Assembly (NCBI GenBank): GCA_041395205.1
Contig: JAWLAZ010000001.1
Coordinates: 1,178,001 to 1,242,000, forward strand
Direction of reading: 5' to 3'
From: JAHEFU01 sp041395205
GTDB taxonomy: Bacteria; 4484-113; JAFGCY01
DNA: 64,000 nucleotides
A program made the translations under genes and the position numbers. Under the pieces are notes generated by a model. It did no database searches. It worked only from the letters and a program-made list of their open reading frames with translations, and had not been told where the DNA came from. Of this stretch, positions 45,759 through 55,018 are shown piece after piece; position 1 is the stretch's first letter, and every line of letters starts with the position of its first letter.

Positions 45759-47543
45759 TCAGAACTGCACCTTTGCCAGCATGGCATCAAGGTCGCCCGC
45801 ATCCGGTGTGTCATCCGTGCCCAGCGGCAGGTCCTCGAAAGCCAGGCTGATGTCCAGCACTCCATTGGCGTTGTAGTCGCTGATCGTGATGTTGTTGTCA
45901 AGCAGGTTGAACTCAGTCGGCACACTTTCCAGGGAGAGCGGGTAGAGATTGACATCGCCCACGACCTGGGACCCTCCGCTGATGTATAGCTCGCCTGACG
46001 GACCGGCCAGCAGCGAACCGAAATCGCCGAGGGACAGCAGGGTCCTGTCGCCACCGGTTCCGGCCATGTGGAATGAACCCTCTCCGGTACCGTTGCGAAT
46101 GCGCAGCAGGCTGATGCCCGTATCGTCATCACCGATGCGCGGAGTCTGCAGTGCGCAGACCGCACCAGTGCTGTCAATCAGCAGGTCGCGCAGGCGGATG
46201 CCCGTTTCCGCCGTCGGGTAACGCAGCTGCCGGTGGCTGCTGAGTTCCATGGAACTGTCGAACTGCAGCAGCTCAATGTAGTTCTGCAGGATGTCATTCT
46301 CGGTCCAGATATACTGCGAAACGAACAGGATTCCGCCGCCATGTGCGATCATCCTGGCCGAACGCGGCCCTGACTTTGAGCTGGTTTCCCACGAGGTGAC
46401 ACCCTTGGATGTACCATCCAGACCGAATTCGGCGACGAGGATCTCCCAGGGTTCAATTATCCCTCCATCCAGGCGGTCATACACGAAGACACTGTCGTTG
46501 GCGACGCAGACCTGGCTGTCACTGAAGTCGATGTCGGCTCCCCATGTCCTGCCCCACTCAAGCGTGTAGTCAGCATTCACGCGCAGCAGGTAGATGTCAA
46601 AACCGCCGTGGCCGACCAGGTAGAAATTGCCACTGCCATCCATATCCACACCGCTCAGCATGCTGAGCTGGCAGTCAAACTCCTTGTGAGCCACGATGTT
46701 CAAGTCGCCGTCCAGCTGCATGATGTGGGGGTCAGAGCCGTTCATGCCGGCAATGAAGATGTTGCCTGAAGCATCCGTGAGCATGAATTCGGCGGTCGTG
46801 TCCGATGCAAAATGCAGTCGCTTGGCAGCCGTGCGCGTTCCGTCGGCAGAGTAGCGCAGCAGCGTAAGGTAGCCAAGCTCACCGGCATCCTCATAGCTAC
46901 GCAGGCCGAGGATGATGTTGCCGGCAGCATCGAAGGTGCTGCATTCCACGACCTCATGCAGGCTGTCAATACCGAAAGTGTGAATCCAGTCCGGCGGCTC
47001 CGGTCCGCTGACATTCAGTCTGAGGCTGGCAACGCTCGCCGAGTCCCCTCCGTGACAGAGCACGGCCGCGAAGGCGTGGTCCATTCCGCTGGCATAGCGC
47101 CCGGCAACGCCTCCGAGATTTGCGGTAACATCCACATCAAACCTGTCAATGAATACCCAGCGGCCGTTGTCATAATCAGCAATCGCCAGCCAGTACTCCC
47201 CTGACAGGGCACCGATGTTCACCTCGAGCGATTCAACCGGATCGCCCGCGGACAGATCAAAGCGGTAGATCGCCCAGGCGCTGGCGGAGGAAGTGGAAAC
47301 CAGCTCCAGCTCGTCCCCGTTGACCGTGGTATTACCGCCGCTGGCCTGCGCATCCTTGCCAGGCACCTCCATGGAGGCGCTGGCGCTTCGTGCGTCCTCG
47401 TGCAGCGAGTCCAGTGCTTCCACCGCAGGCAGTAGCCCGGCCGGTGTGGAGTCTTGCAGCTGGGAATCCATCCCGCGTCCTGTACAGGAAGCAAGGAAGA
47501 CTGCAGCGAGGGTCAGTAGAGTGCCTATCCTGATCTGATTCAT
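45759..47543 (-). CDS. Lipoprotein with shared domain and propeller-like region
   Basis: 594 residues. AAAGGA about ten bases before the ATG and lipobox Leu-Ala-Ser-Cys fix the start. Residues about 60-195 are the recurring domain (Ser-Ala-Trp-Ala-Ile-Tyr, Tyr-Trp-Leu-Ala-Ile-Ala-Asp-Tyr-Asp-Asn-Gly-Arg-Trp-Val-Phe). Then comes a propeller-like stretch of about 340 residues with Asp-Gly-Ser-Gly-Asn-Phe-Tyr and Asp-Ala-Ser-Gly-Asn-Ile-Phe units typical of SBBP/NHL-type repeats. The C-terminal 55 residues carry a dockerin-like single calcium motif (Asp-Tyr-Asn-Ala-Asn-Gly-Val-Leu-Asp-Ile). Surface-exposed protein inferred. Confidence 0.7.
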   Translation of the reverse strand: MNQIRIGTLLTLAAVFLASCTGRGMDSQLQDSTPAGLLPAVEALDSLHEDARSASASMEVPGKDAQASGGNTTVNGDELELVSTSSASAWAIYRFDLSAGDPVESLEVNIGALSGEYWLAIADYDNGRWVFIDRFDVDVTANLGGVAGRYASGMDHAFAAVLCHGGDSASVASLRLNVSGPEPPDWIHTFGIDSLHEVVECSTFDAAGNIILGLRSYEDAGELGYLTLLRYSADGTRTAAKRLHFASDTTAEFMLTDASGNIFIAGMNGSDPHIMQLDGDLNIVAHKEFDCQLSMLSGVDMDGSGNFYLVGHGGFDIYLLRVNADYTLEWGRTWGADIDFSDSQVCVANDSVFVYDRLDGGIIEPWEILVAEFGLDGTSKGVTSWETSSKSGPRSARMIAHGGGILFVSQYIWTENDILQNYIELLQFDSSMELSSHRQLRYPTAETGIRLRDLLIDSTGAVCALQTPRIGDDDTGISLLRIRNGTGEGSFHMAGTGGDRTLLSLGDFGSLLAGPSGELYISGGSQVVGDVNLYPLSLESVPTEFNLLDNNITISDYNANGVLDISLAFEDLPLGTDDTPDAGDLDAMLAKVQF

Positions 47544-47783
47544 GGCAAGCGGTCCTTTTCATGATCGGGTTGTCATGGTTCGCCGACTGTCCACCGGCTC
47601 ATGCCAGCAGTATATACCTAACGGCCAGCAGCCCTGCTGCGCCTGCACACACCGGCAATTCTTCCCGGATGCTCTGCTGACTGTGCTGGCCTTGCCTCCC
47701 GGCATTCGGCAAACCACCATGGAGTACAAGGAAGCTGTTGTTCTCTCGGTTCATTAAATCAGGATTAAACATCGTGGCCTGAC

Positions 47784-47813
47784 TTGCCTGCTCTGCTGAC
47801 CCTCTGCCATAAT
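47784..47813 (+). promoter_or_regulatory. Promoter of the OmpA-like gene
   Basis: TTGCCT (47784-47789), 18-bp spacer, CATAAT (47808-47813), with GAGGA at about 47857 before the ATG at 47873. The stretch 47544-47783 upstream shows nothing else I can support. Confidence 0.55.
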
Positions 47814-47872
47814 CCGGCCCTATCAAGTGCGGCCGGGCCAGTTGGCCGCTCTCATGAGGACTGGAAACAGAA

Positions 47873-48727
47873 ATGTACAGGTTCATTTTCGCTTCCCTGC
47901 TGCTCTGCGCGCTGCTCATCAATGGCAGCCGGACCGCCAACGCCAAGGGTGCCACTGAGCATCCCGTGATCAAGCCCTTCGGCGGGGCAGAGTTCGTGGA
48001 TGCCCCGAGCAAGACCGTGAGTTTCGAAAGCTACGACTTCCTCGTGACGACCGCCGATGGCAAGAAGACCGACAAGGTCACGAAGAAGGGCAAGTACTGG
48101 TACCTGCGCTACCGCATCACGGATGCCTCCGGCCAGCTGGACAAGAGTGTCGGCGCTGAGGAGATCCTCGAGAACTACCGCAATGCCTGCCGCCAGCGTG
48201 GCGGGACGATCCGCTACGACTACGCCAGGCGCCTGGTGTTCTCGCTCACCCGTGAGGATGGCGGCGAGACCTGGGTCAACCTGCAGGCCAGCGATGGCAA
48301 TTACGATCTGACGATCGTCGATGAGAAGGGGCTTGATCCCACGCTCGTGTTCGGGGCGGAGGAGATGGCGAGCGAGATTGACATCGATGGCGACGTGGTG
48401 ATCTACGGCATCAACTTCGCCGTTGACAGCGACCGGCTCGAGCCCGGCAGCGAGAAGGTGCTCACGGAGATGGTGAAGCTGATGCGCAATGATCCGCAGC
48501 TGCGCATCGAGATCCAGGGCCACACTGACAACACCGGCAGCGCGGACTACAACCTCAAGCTCTCCGACCGCCGCGTCGCCACCGTGCGCGAGTTCCTGAT
48601 CCTGTTCGGCATCGACCCGGCGCGGATGATCTCCAAGGGCTACGGCCTGAGCCGGCCGGTGGCCACGAACGACACCGAGGAAGGCCGTGCGCTCAACCGC
48701 CGCGTGGAACTGCACCGCATGAACTGA
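47873..48727 (+). CDS. OmpA-family peptidoglycan-binding protein
   Basis: 284 residues: a signal peptide (cleavage near Ala-Asn-Ala), an N-terminal beta-rich domain of about 150 residues, and a C-terminal OmpA domain (about 165-284). The latter has Ile-Gln-Gly-His-Thr-Asp-Asn-Thr-Gly, Asn-Leu-Lys-Leu-Ser-Asp-Arg-Arg, Gly-Tyr-Gly and Asn-Arg-Arg-Val-Glu, the residues that hold meso-diaminopimelate of peptidoglycan. The N-terminal domain is too short for a classical 8-strand barrel plus loops and looks soluble, so the protein is probably a periplasmic or lipoprotein-like wall linker. It supports a diderm envelope. Confidence 0.9.
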   Translation: MYRFIFASLLLCALLINGSRTANAKGATEHPVIKPFGGAEFVDAPSKTVSFESYDFLVTTADGKKTDKVTKKGKYWYLRYRITDASGQLDKSVGAEEILENYRNACRQRGGTIRYDYARRLVFSLTREDGGETWVNLQASDGNYDLTIVDEKGLDPTLVFGAEEMASEIDIDGDVVIYGINFAVDSDRLEPGSEKVLTEMVKLMRNDPQLRIEIQGHTDNTGSADYNLKLSDRRVATVREFLILFGIDPARMISKGYGLSRPVATNDTEEGRALNRRVELHRMN

Positions 48728-48741
48728 GCGGCAGATGCAGT

Positions 48742-49130
48742 GCATGCCACGCTCTCACCCGAGCGAATGCGAGGCGCGCAGTCGCGCGAGGGACTTAGCG
48801 ATCGCCAGTCTGGTATTACTGGCGCAGAGGCGCAGAGATTGAAAAGAGGCGCTGAGAATCACAAGGTGGATAGCTGCGGTGCCCGGCGTCGTCAGCACGC
48901 GAGGGGACGTGATTTGCAGCAGTCATGCCCCGGACTGACCACACATTCAATTCCCTCTGCGTCTCCGTTTTCCTCAGCGCCTCTGCGCCAACATAACCGC
49001 AGCGCATGCCACGCTCTCACCCGAGCGCATGCGAGCCTCCGCTTTGCAACACGATCCGTGGATGCGGCGTCATACTGCGAGGGTGCGGCAAGCCTGGAAT
49101 TCGCGCAGATATGCTGGTTTGTACCCGGGG
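48742..49130. repeat. Repeat island before the ABC ATPase gene
   Basis: A 32-bp direct repeat (48742-48773 and 49004-49035, one mismatch) brackets the island. Between the copies lie GGCGCAGAG-type 7-9 bp tracts (48825-48860), a complementary CTCTGCG tract (48955-48990) and a GCCAG...CTGGC hairpin near 48802-48822. No gene is credible here. A TATAAT at 49162-49167 probably belongs to the next gene's promoter. Confidence 0.65.
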
Positions 49131-49199
49131 AGACATATAAGGTATGCGCCTGCGGCGCATGTATAATCGTGGGAGTATTCGCCACAGGGGCAGGAAGAC

Positions 49200-50132
<933 letters not shown>

Positions 50133-50180
50133 TCAGGGATCAGGGACCGGGGATCTGGGATCAGCTTGCACGGCTTTGTT

Positions 50181-50300
50181 GGAGGTGCTGCGAAGCTGCA
50201 CCATTGGTGGCCAAGCTGTAAGCTTGGCGCGTGCAAGGCAATCTGACTGGCCTCCAGCAGAGGTCGAGCACCAGCTCGGCCGAGCACTTGCCATCATTGC
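50181..50300. repeat. Two hairpins and a degenerate 70-bp unit
   Basis: GGTGC-TGCGAAGCT-GCACC (50184-50202) and GCCAAGCT-GTA-AGCTTGGC (50210-50228), joined by ATTGGTG. A partial match to the dispersed unit follows (GAGCACTTGCC near 50282-50292). Confidence 0.75.
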
Positions 50301-50348
50301 CAGACCCGTGCCAAAATAGTTCCACACCAAGCTATCAGGGGTTAAGCC

Positions 50349-51455
50349 ATGGAACTGGCAAACGCAATACAGCAGATTGCCAATAATGCTGAGCAGATGA
50401 AGGATCAGCTGCAGACCGAGGAAGCGACCAAGACCGCCTTGATCATGCCGTTTATTGCGGCTCTTGGCTACAACGTCTTTGATCCACGTGAAGTGATGCC
50501 TGAGATCATCGCGGATGTCGGCGTCAAGAAAGGTGAGAAGGTTGACTACGCAATCATGGCCGACGGCAAGCCGATGATCATCTTCGAATGCAAGAAGATC
50601 GGCGCGCCTCTCAACCTTGAGCACGCCTCCCAGCTGTTTCGCTATTTCGCCGTCACTGATGCCAAGTTCGCAGTGCTCACCAATGGGGTCAAGTACCGCT
50701 TCTTTACTGACCTGACCACCCCAAACAGGATGGATGAACACCCCTTCTTCGAGTTCAACATCCATGACTTCCGTGACCAGGAGATTTCAGAGCTTGAGAA
50801 GTTCCGCAAGAGCGTGTTCAACGTGGACGTGATCACGGAATCAGCCAGCGACTTGAAGTTCACACGCGCCATCAAGAAGGCATTGTCTGACCAGTTCACC
50901 AACCCGAGCGAGGAGTTCGTCAGGGTGCTCATCTCTGATGTGTACCAGGGCCGGTTCACGGCCAACGCCCGTGAGCAGTTCATTGCACTGACCAGGAAGG
51001 CCAGCGCCCAATTCCTGCGCGAGAAGGTGAATGAGCGTCTGAAGGATGCGATGCAGACAGTTGAGCGCACTGATGACGAGCCGGGCGAAACTGAAGAGCT
51101 TGAAGTCGTGGAGCATGTCACTGAAGAAGTCGATGTGGAAACGACGTATGAGGAAATCCAGGGGCACATGATCATCCGCGCAATCAGCTCCGAGATTGTT
51201 GATGCCAACCGGGTTGCGATTCGGGATGGCAAAAGCTACTGTGCCATCCTGTTTGACGACAACAACCGCAAGCCGATTTGCCGCCTGCATTTCAATTCAA
51301 AGAGCGTCAAGAGAGTTGAATTCTTCAATGCGGACAAGAGCTCCGAGCAGTTCGATGTGCAGGACCCCGTTGACATCTACAAGTACAGGAGCCGTGTGAT
51401 TGCGGTTGTCAATTCGTATCTTGGCTTAGGGCAGAACACGCAAGAGACCGATTGA
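50349..51455 (+). CDS. HsdR N-terminal-like PD-(D/E)xK nuclease protein
   Basis: 368 residues. The N-terminal 150 residues match the type I restriction HsdR N-terminal nuclease fold: Thr-Glu-Glu-Ala-Thr-Lys helix (Glu24-25), Val-Asp66-Tyr-Ala-Ile-Met, and Ile-Phe-Glu80-Cys-Lys82-Lys, the PD-(D/E)xK catalytic set. There is no helicase part, so it is not a complete HsdR. The C-terminal region has an acidic linker (Glu/Val/Thr-rich, about 235-265) and a beta-rich end. Proteins of this layout are often annotated as type I restriction endonuclease and occur alone or in defence or mobile regions. A PLD-type gene follows after 42 bp, forming a cassette. Confidence 0.8.
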   Translation: MELANAIQQIANNAEQMKDQLQTEEATKTALIMPFIAALGYNVFDPREVMPEIIADVGVKKGEKVDYAIMADGKPMIIFECKKIGAPLNLEHASQLFRYFAVTDAKFAVLTNGVKYRFFTDLTTPNRMDEHPFFEFNIHDFRDQEISELEKFRKSVFNVDVITESASDLKFTRAIKKALSDQFTNPSEEFVRVLISDVYQGRFTANAREQFIALTRKASAQFLREKVNERLKDAMQTVERTDDEPGETEELEVVEHVTEEVDVETTYEEIQGHMIIRAISSEIVDANRVAIRDGKSYCAILFDDNNRKPICRLHFNSKSVKRVEFFNADKSSEQFDVQDPVDIYKYRSRVIAVVNSYLGLGQNTQETD

Positions 51456-51497
51456 TTCAGGAATTAGCATCATCAGAGTTATTGACTTGGAGATTTC

Positions 51498-52301
51498 ATG
51501 TATTTCAAGATCAAAACCAACCACGAGATTTCGCCGGACATCATTGATCTGATCATCAAGGCCGAGAAGCAGATTGACATCATCTCGCCCTACCTGGATC
51601 TCTGGAATCACCTGCAATCCAATCTCGAAGCTGCTGCTAAGCGGGATGTGATCATCAACGTGGTGTTCCGGGCAGAGATGAAGGACAAGTACAAGGACAT
51701 CACGAAGTGGCTGATGGACATTGGCGCGCATGTCTACATGGTGGACAAGCTGCATACCAAGGTCTATTGCAGCGAGCGTACGGTGATCATCACTTCCATG
51801 AACCTGTACGACTACTCAGCAAAGAATTCGGAGGAGTTCGCACTCACTTCGCCAGAGGACGAGCTGATTGAGCAGACCCAGAAGTACATTGCCGAACTCA
51901 GGAGCAGGGCGATTCCCCTGGACACAAAGAAGGTCGGCAGGGTATTCGACAGCGTTGGCAAGAAGGAAACGGTGGCATCAACCTCCAGATCCAGGTCTGC
52001 AGCAAGCTCGGAGAAGCATTCAGCTGCCAAAGCGAGTGCAGCTTCAGAATCTTCCGCGGCTCGCACGCCTAAGGTTTCAGCCAGGGGCGAGGCTGGCGCT
52101 TTCTGCGTCAGGTGTGGCGAGGACCTGAAGTTCAACATGGAGAAGCCGCTTTGCTACAACTGCTTCAAGTCCTGGAGCAAGTACAAGAACCCGGCCTTTG
52201 TGGAGAAGTTCTGCCACGGCTGCGGCAAGGCACACAAGTCCAGCCTTGAGAAGCCGCTGTGCATGCCATGCTGGAAAGACCGAGGAAGACCAACAGCCTG
52301 A
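51498..52301 (+). CDS. PLD-type nuclease-like protein with two zinc ribbons
   Basis: 267 residues. The N-terminal domain (about 1-130) has a single phospholipase D motif: Leu-His86-Thr-Lys88, then Ile-Ile-Thr-Ser-Met-Asn-Leu and Asn-Ser-Glu-Glu-Phe. A Ser/Ala-rich linker (about 145-195) leads to two zinc-ribbon-like units, Cys-Val-Arg-Cys...Cys-Tyr-Asn-Cys and Cys-His-Gly-Cys...Cys-Met-Pro-Cys. The build suggests a dimeric PLD nuclease or phosphodiesterase with nucleic-acid-binding tails. GGAG lies before the ATG. It is co-directional with the HsdR-like gene, and the pair has no other partners. A defence or DNA-processing role is inferred only from the folds. Confidence 0.75.
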   Translation: MYFKIKTNHEISPDIIDLIIKAEKQIDIISPYLDLWNHLQSNLEAAAKRDVIINVVFRAEMKDKYKDITKWLMDIGAHVYMVDKLHTKVYCSERTVIITSMNLYDYSAKNSEEFALTSPEDELIEQTQKYIAELRSRAIPLDTKKVGRVFDSVGKKETVASTSRSRSAASSEKHSAAKASAASESSAARTPKVSARGEAGAFCVRCGEDLKFNMEKPLCYNCFKSWSKYKNPAFVEKFCHGCGKAHKSSLEKPLCMPCWKDRGRPTA

Positions 52302-52379
52302 TCAGCATTCTGCCGCTTGCGCCGCAACACCATAGCCCGGTTTGCACCGGGCCTCCGCATAGCCGCCGGACATCCCGGG

Positions 52380-52795
52380 AGGGGTGCTGGTTCAGCGCGA
52401 CCCGGATGCAATGATGACCGCGCAGACAGCGAGAAGCTTTGCTTTAAGCTGCTCTGCAGGCTGCCGAACGCTGGCGTGAGGCAGCAGAAAATACTGACCG
52501 TCGAATGCTTGCATGAGACGGCGGATCACTGCGGCGGGGAAGTCAAATCCCGCTGAAGCGGGACCGGCGGCTGGTGAGGACATAGGATCTCGGATTTAGG
52601 GTGTAGCAGACGGCGGCGAGAACGCCGCTACTACAGACCTCTGACCACTGATCGGCGGCAAGCTGCCGCCTCTGTGGTCGCCAACCCGACCCGGATGCGC
52701 GGATGCGCAGCCGCAGGCTCAGACCAGCGAGTCCCGCCGTGGCGGGAGCGAGCTGGCAACAGTATCCGGCCGCCGCCGCTACACCCTATGCCCGA
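52380..52795. repeat. Repeat island with five kinds of elements
   Basis: A diverged 70-bp unit (about 52426-52482) is followed by hairpins TCCCGC-TGAA-GCGGGA (52548-52563), GCGGCG-AGAA-CGCCGC (about 52612-52628), GGCGGCA-AGC-TGCCGCC (52654-52670) and CCCGC-CGTG-GCGGG (about 52732-52747). It also has a copy of the AACCCGACCCGGATGCGC element (52683-52705), which recurs near 58749 and 60318. No gene is credible here. Confidence 0.75.
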
Positions 52796-52807
52796 GCTCC
52801 TATGTCC

Positions 52808-54754
52808 TCAGCTGTTCTTCGCCTTGACCCAGTTGATCAGGCCGCCCTTCAGCAGCACTTCCATCTGGCGCTGCGAGAGCGTGTGGTGCGCCGGGATCTC
52901 CGTGCCCTGCGTGACGTTCCTGACCGTCACCGCCGGCCCGTCCGTGACCTGTTTGTGCAGGTTCTCGATGCGCAGCACGTCGCCGTTGTCAAGTGCGTCG
53001 TAGTCCGCCTCGTTGTCAAACTGCAGCGGCAGGATGCCGAAGTTGATCAGGTTCTGCCAGTGGATGCGGGCGAAGTCCTTCACCAGCACGAGGCGCAGGC
53101 CGAGGTAGCGCGGGGCCAGTGCGGCATGCTCGCGCGATGAACCCTGGCCGTAGTTGAAGCCGCCGACGATCGCATGCCCGCCCTGCTCCTTGATCGCCAG
53201 TGCGTTCTTCGGGTAGTCCGGGTCGATCAGCTCATAGCTGAACTCGGCGATCGCCGGGATGTTCGAGCGGAAGGGCAGCACGCGGCTGCCGGCCGGGGAG
53301 ATGTGGTCAGTGGTGATGTTGTCACCGACCTTCAGCAGCACCCTGACCTCGATGTTGTCAGGCACCTCGTCGAACAGCGGCAGGCTCTTGACGTTCGGGC
53401 CCTTGCGCAACTCGACCTTCAGCGCTTCCTCCAGCGGCAGCGGGGCCAGCAGCTGCTCGGTGTTCAGGCGCGGGTTCTCCGGGTCCTTGATCCTCGGGTA
53501 GGGCATCCCGAGCGTGCGCGGGTCGGTGATCACACCGGTCACGGCGCTGGCAACGGCGGTCTCCGGGCTGACGAGGCAGACCTTGTCCTCCTTCGTGCCA
53601 CTGCGGCCCGGGAAGTTGCGCGGCACCGTGCGCACGCTGATCTCATGCGTGGCCGGGGCCTGGCCCATGCCGATGCAGCCGTTGCAGCCTGCCTGGTGGA
53701 TGCGCGCGCCGCTGTGGATCAGCGCCGTCATGTAGCCGTCGTAGACGATGTTCTCGAGGATCTGGCGGCTGGCCGGGTTGACATCGAAGGAAACGTGGGG
53801 AGCCACGCTGCGTTCCTTGACAACCTCGCTGGCCATGGCGAGCGCGCGGTACTCCGGGTTGGCGGAGCTGCCGATGTAGCTCTGGTAGATCTTCTCGCCG
53901 GCGACCTCGCTGACCTTCTTCACATTGCCGGGGGAGGTCGGCATCGCGATCAGCGGCTCCAGCTCACTGAGCTCGATATGCTCCTCACGGTCGTAGACCG
54001 CGTCGGCATCCGGCAGCAGTTCCTTCCAGTCAGCCTCGCGGCCCATCTGGCGCAGGAACTCCCTCGTCACGCCGTCGCTGGCGAACACGCTCGTGGTGGC
54101 ACCGAGCTCCGCGCCCATGTTGCAGATCACGTGGCGGTCCATCGCACTGAGCTGGTCCACGCCGGGGCCGTAGTATTCGATGATGCAGCCCAGCCCGCCC
54201 TTCACGTCGTGGCGGCGCAGCATCTCGAGGATGATGTCCTTGCTGGAGACCCAGTCCGGCAGCTCGCCGGTGAGCTTCACGCCCCAGATCTTCGGCATCT
54301 TGAAGAAGAAGGGCTCGCCCGCGTTGGCCATCGCGACGTCAATGCCGCCGGCCCCGATGGCGATCATACCCATTCCGCCGGCAGCCGGGGTATGGCTGTC
54401 GCTGCCGAGCATCGTGGCACCGGGCTTGCCGAAGCGTTCATAGTGCACCGGGTGGCTGATGCCGTTGCCGGGCCGGCTGTACCAGTGGCCGAAGCGCTGC
54501 GCGGCGCTCAGCAGGAACAGGTGGTCGTCGGCATTCTTGTAGTCATTCTGCACGAGGTTGTGATCGACGTACTGCACGCTGACATCCGTCCTGACCTGCG
54601 GCAGGCCCATCGCCTCCAGCTCCAGCATCACCATCGTGCCGGTGGCGTCCTGCTGCAGGCATTGGTCGATGCGGATGCCGATTTCCTGGCCGATCAGCAT
54701 CTCGCCCTCGACGAGATGCTCCTTCAGTATCTTCTGGGCAACTGTCAGTCCCAT
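52808..54754 (-). CDS. Aconitase-family protein lacking one cluster cysteine
   Basis: 648 residues with the full aconitase layout: three domains forming the cluster core and a C-terminal swivel domain with Gly-Ser-Ser-Arg-Glu-His. It is close to the neighbouring gene product over its whole length. Of the three cysteines that hold the [4Fe-4S] cluster, Cys357 and Cys360 are present (Gly-Cys-Asn-Gly-Cys-Ile-Gly-Met-Gly), but the first, expected at 297 in Gly-Ser-Cys-Thr-Asn-Ser, is Ser (Gly-Ser-Ser-Ala-Asn-Pro). It may therefore bind a cluster differently, have changed activity, or be a regulatory or related hydratase paralog. Asp-Ser-His-Thr-Pro and the Arg-containing substrate motifs remain, so the protein is conserved, not decaying. 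Confidence 0.85.
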   Translation of the reverse strand: MGLTVAQKILKEHLVEGEMLIGQEIGIRIDQCLQQDATGTMVMLELEAMGLPQVRTDVSVQYVDHNLVQNDYKNADDHLFLLSAAQRFGHWYSRPGNGISHPVHYERFGKPGATMLGSDSHTPAAGGMGMIAIGAGGIDVAMANAGEPFFFKMPKIWGVKLTGELPDWVSSKDIILEMLRRHDVKGGLGCIIEYYGPGVDQLSAMDRHVICNMGAELGATTSVFASDGVTREFLRQMGREADWKELLPDADAVYDREEHIELSELEPLIAMPTSPGNVKKVSEVAGEKIYQSYIGSSANPEYRALAMASEVVKERSVAPHVSFDVNPASRQILENIVYDGYMTALIHSGARIHQAGCNGCIGMGQAPATHEISVRTVPRNFPGRSGTKEDKVCLVSPETAVASAVTGVITDPRTLGMPYPRIKDPENPRLNTEQLLAPLPLEEALKVELRKGPNVKSLPLFDEVPDNIEVRVLLKVGDNITTDHISPAGSRVLPFRSNIPAIAEFSYELIDPDYPKNALAIKEQGGHAIVGGFNYGQGSSREHAALAPRYLGLRLVLVKDFARIHWQNLINFGILPLQFDNEADYDALDNGDVLRIENLHKQVTDGPAVTVRNVTQGTEIPAHHTLSQRQMEVLLKGGLINWVKAKNS

Positions 54755-54889
54755 GGTGCTCTTCTCCCTGGTCGTTGTGAGTGGTCATTATAAGTAATGG
54801 AGCTGCGTAGCGCAGCTGCGCGGCTGATTCCGTAGAGGCGGCTTCCATATCCGTAGCGACGCCTCCCGGCGCCGGACATCAATGAGTAA

Positions 54890-55018
54890 GGAGCAATGAG
54901 CCAAACTCAAGCCGATGTCAACTCGCTGCCTGCACGACTCATTGCTCACTCTTCATTGCTCATTGCTTCCGGAGGCCAGGCTGTAAGCCTGGCAAATGCC
55001 AGACTTACTTCTGGCCTC
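54890..55018. repeat. Hairpin pair between the aconitase-family genes
   Basis: GCCAGGCT-GTA-AGCCTGGC (54975-54993), introduced by GGAGG, is followed by the oppositely oriented GCCAGA-CTTACT-TCTGGC (54998-55015) ending in CCTCC next to the stop of the downstream gene. Before them, ATTGCTCA-type 8-10 bp units repeat (about 54892-54965). On the minus strand these could also act as a terminator. Confidence 0.75.
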
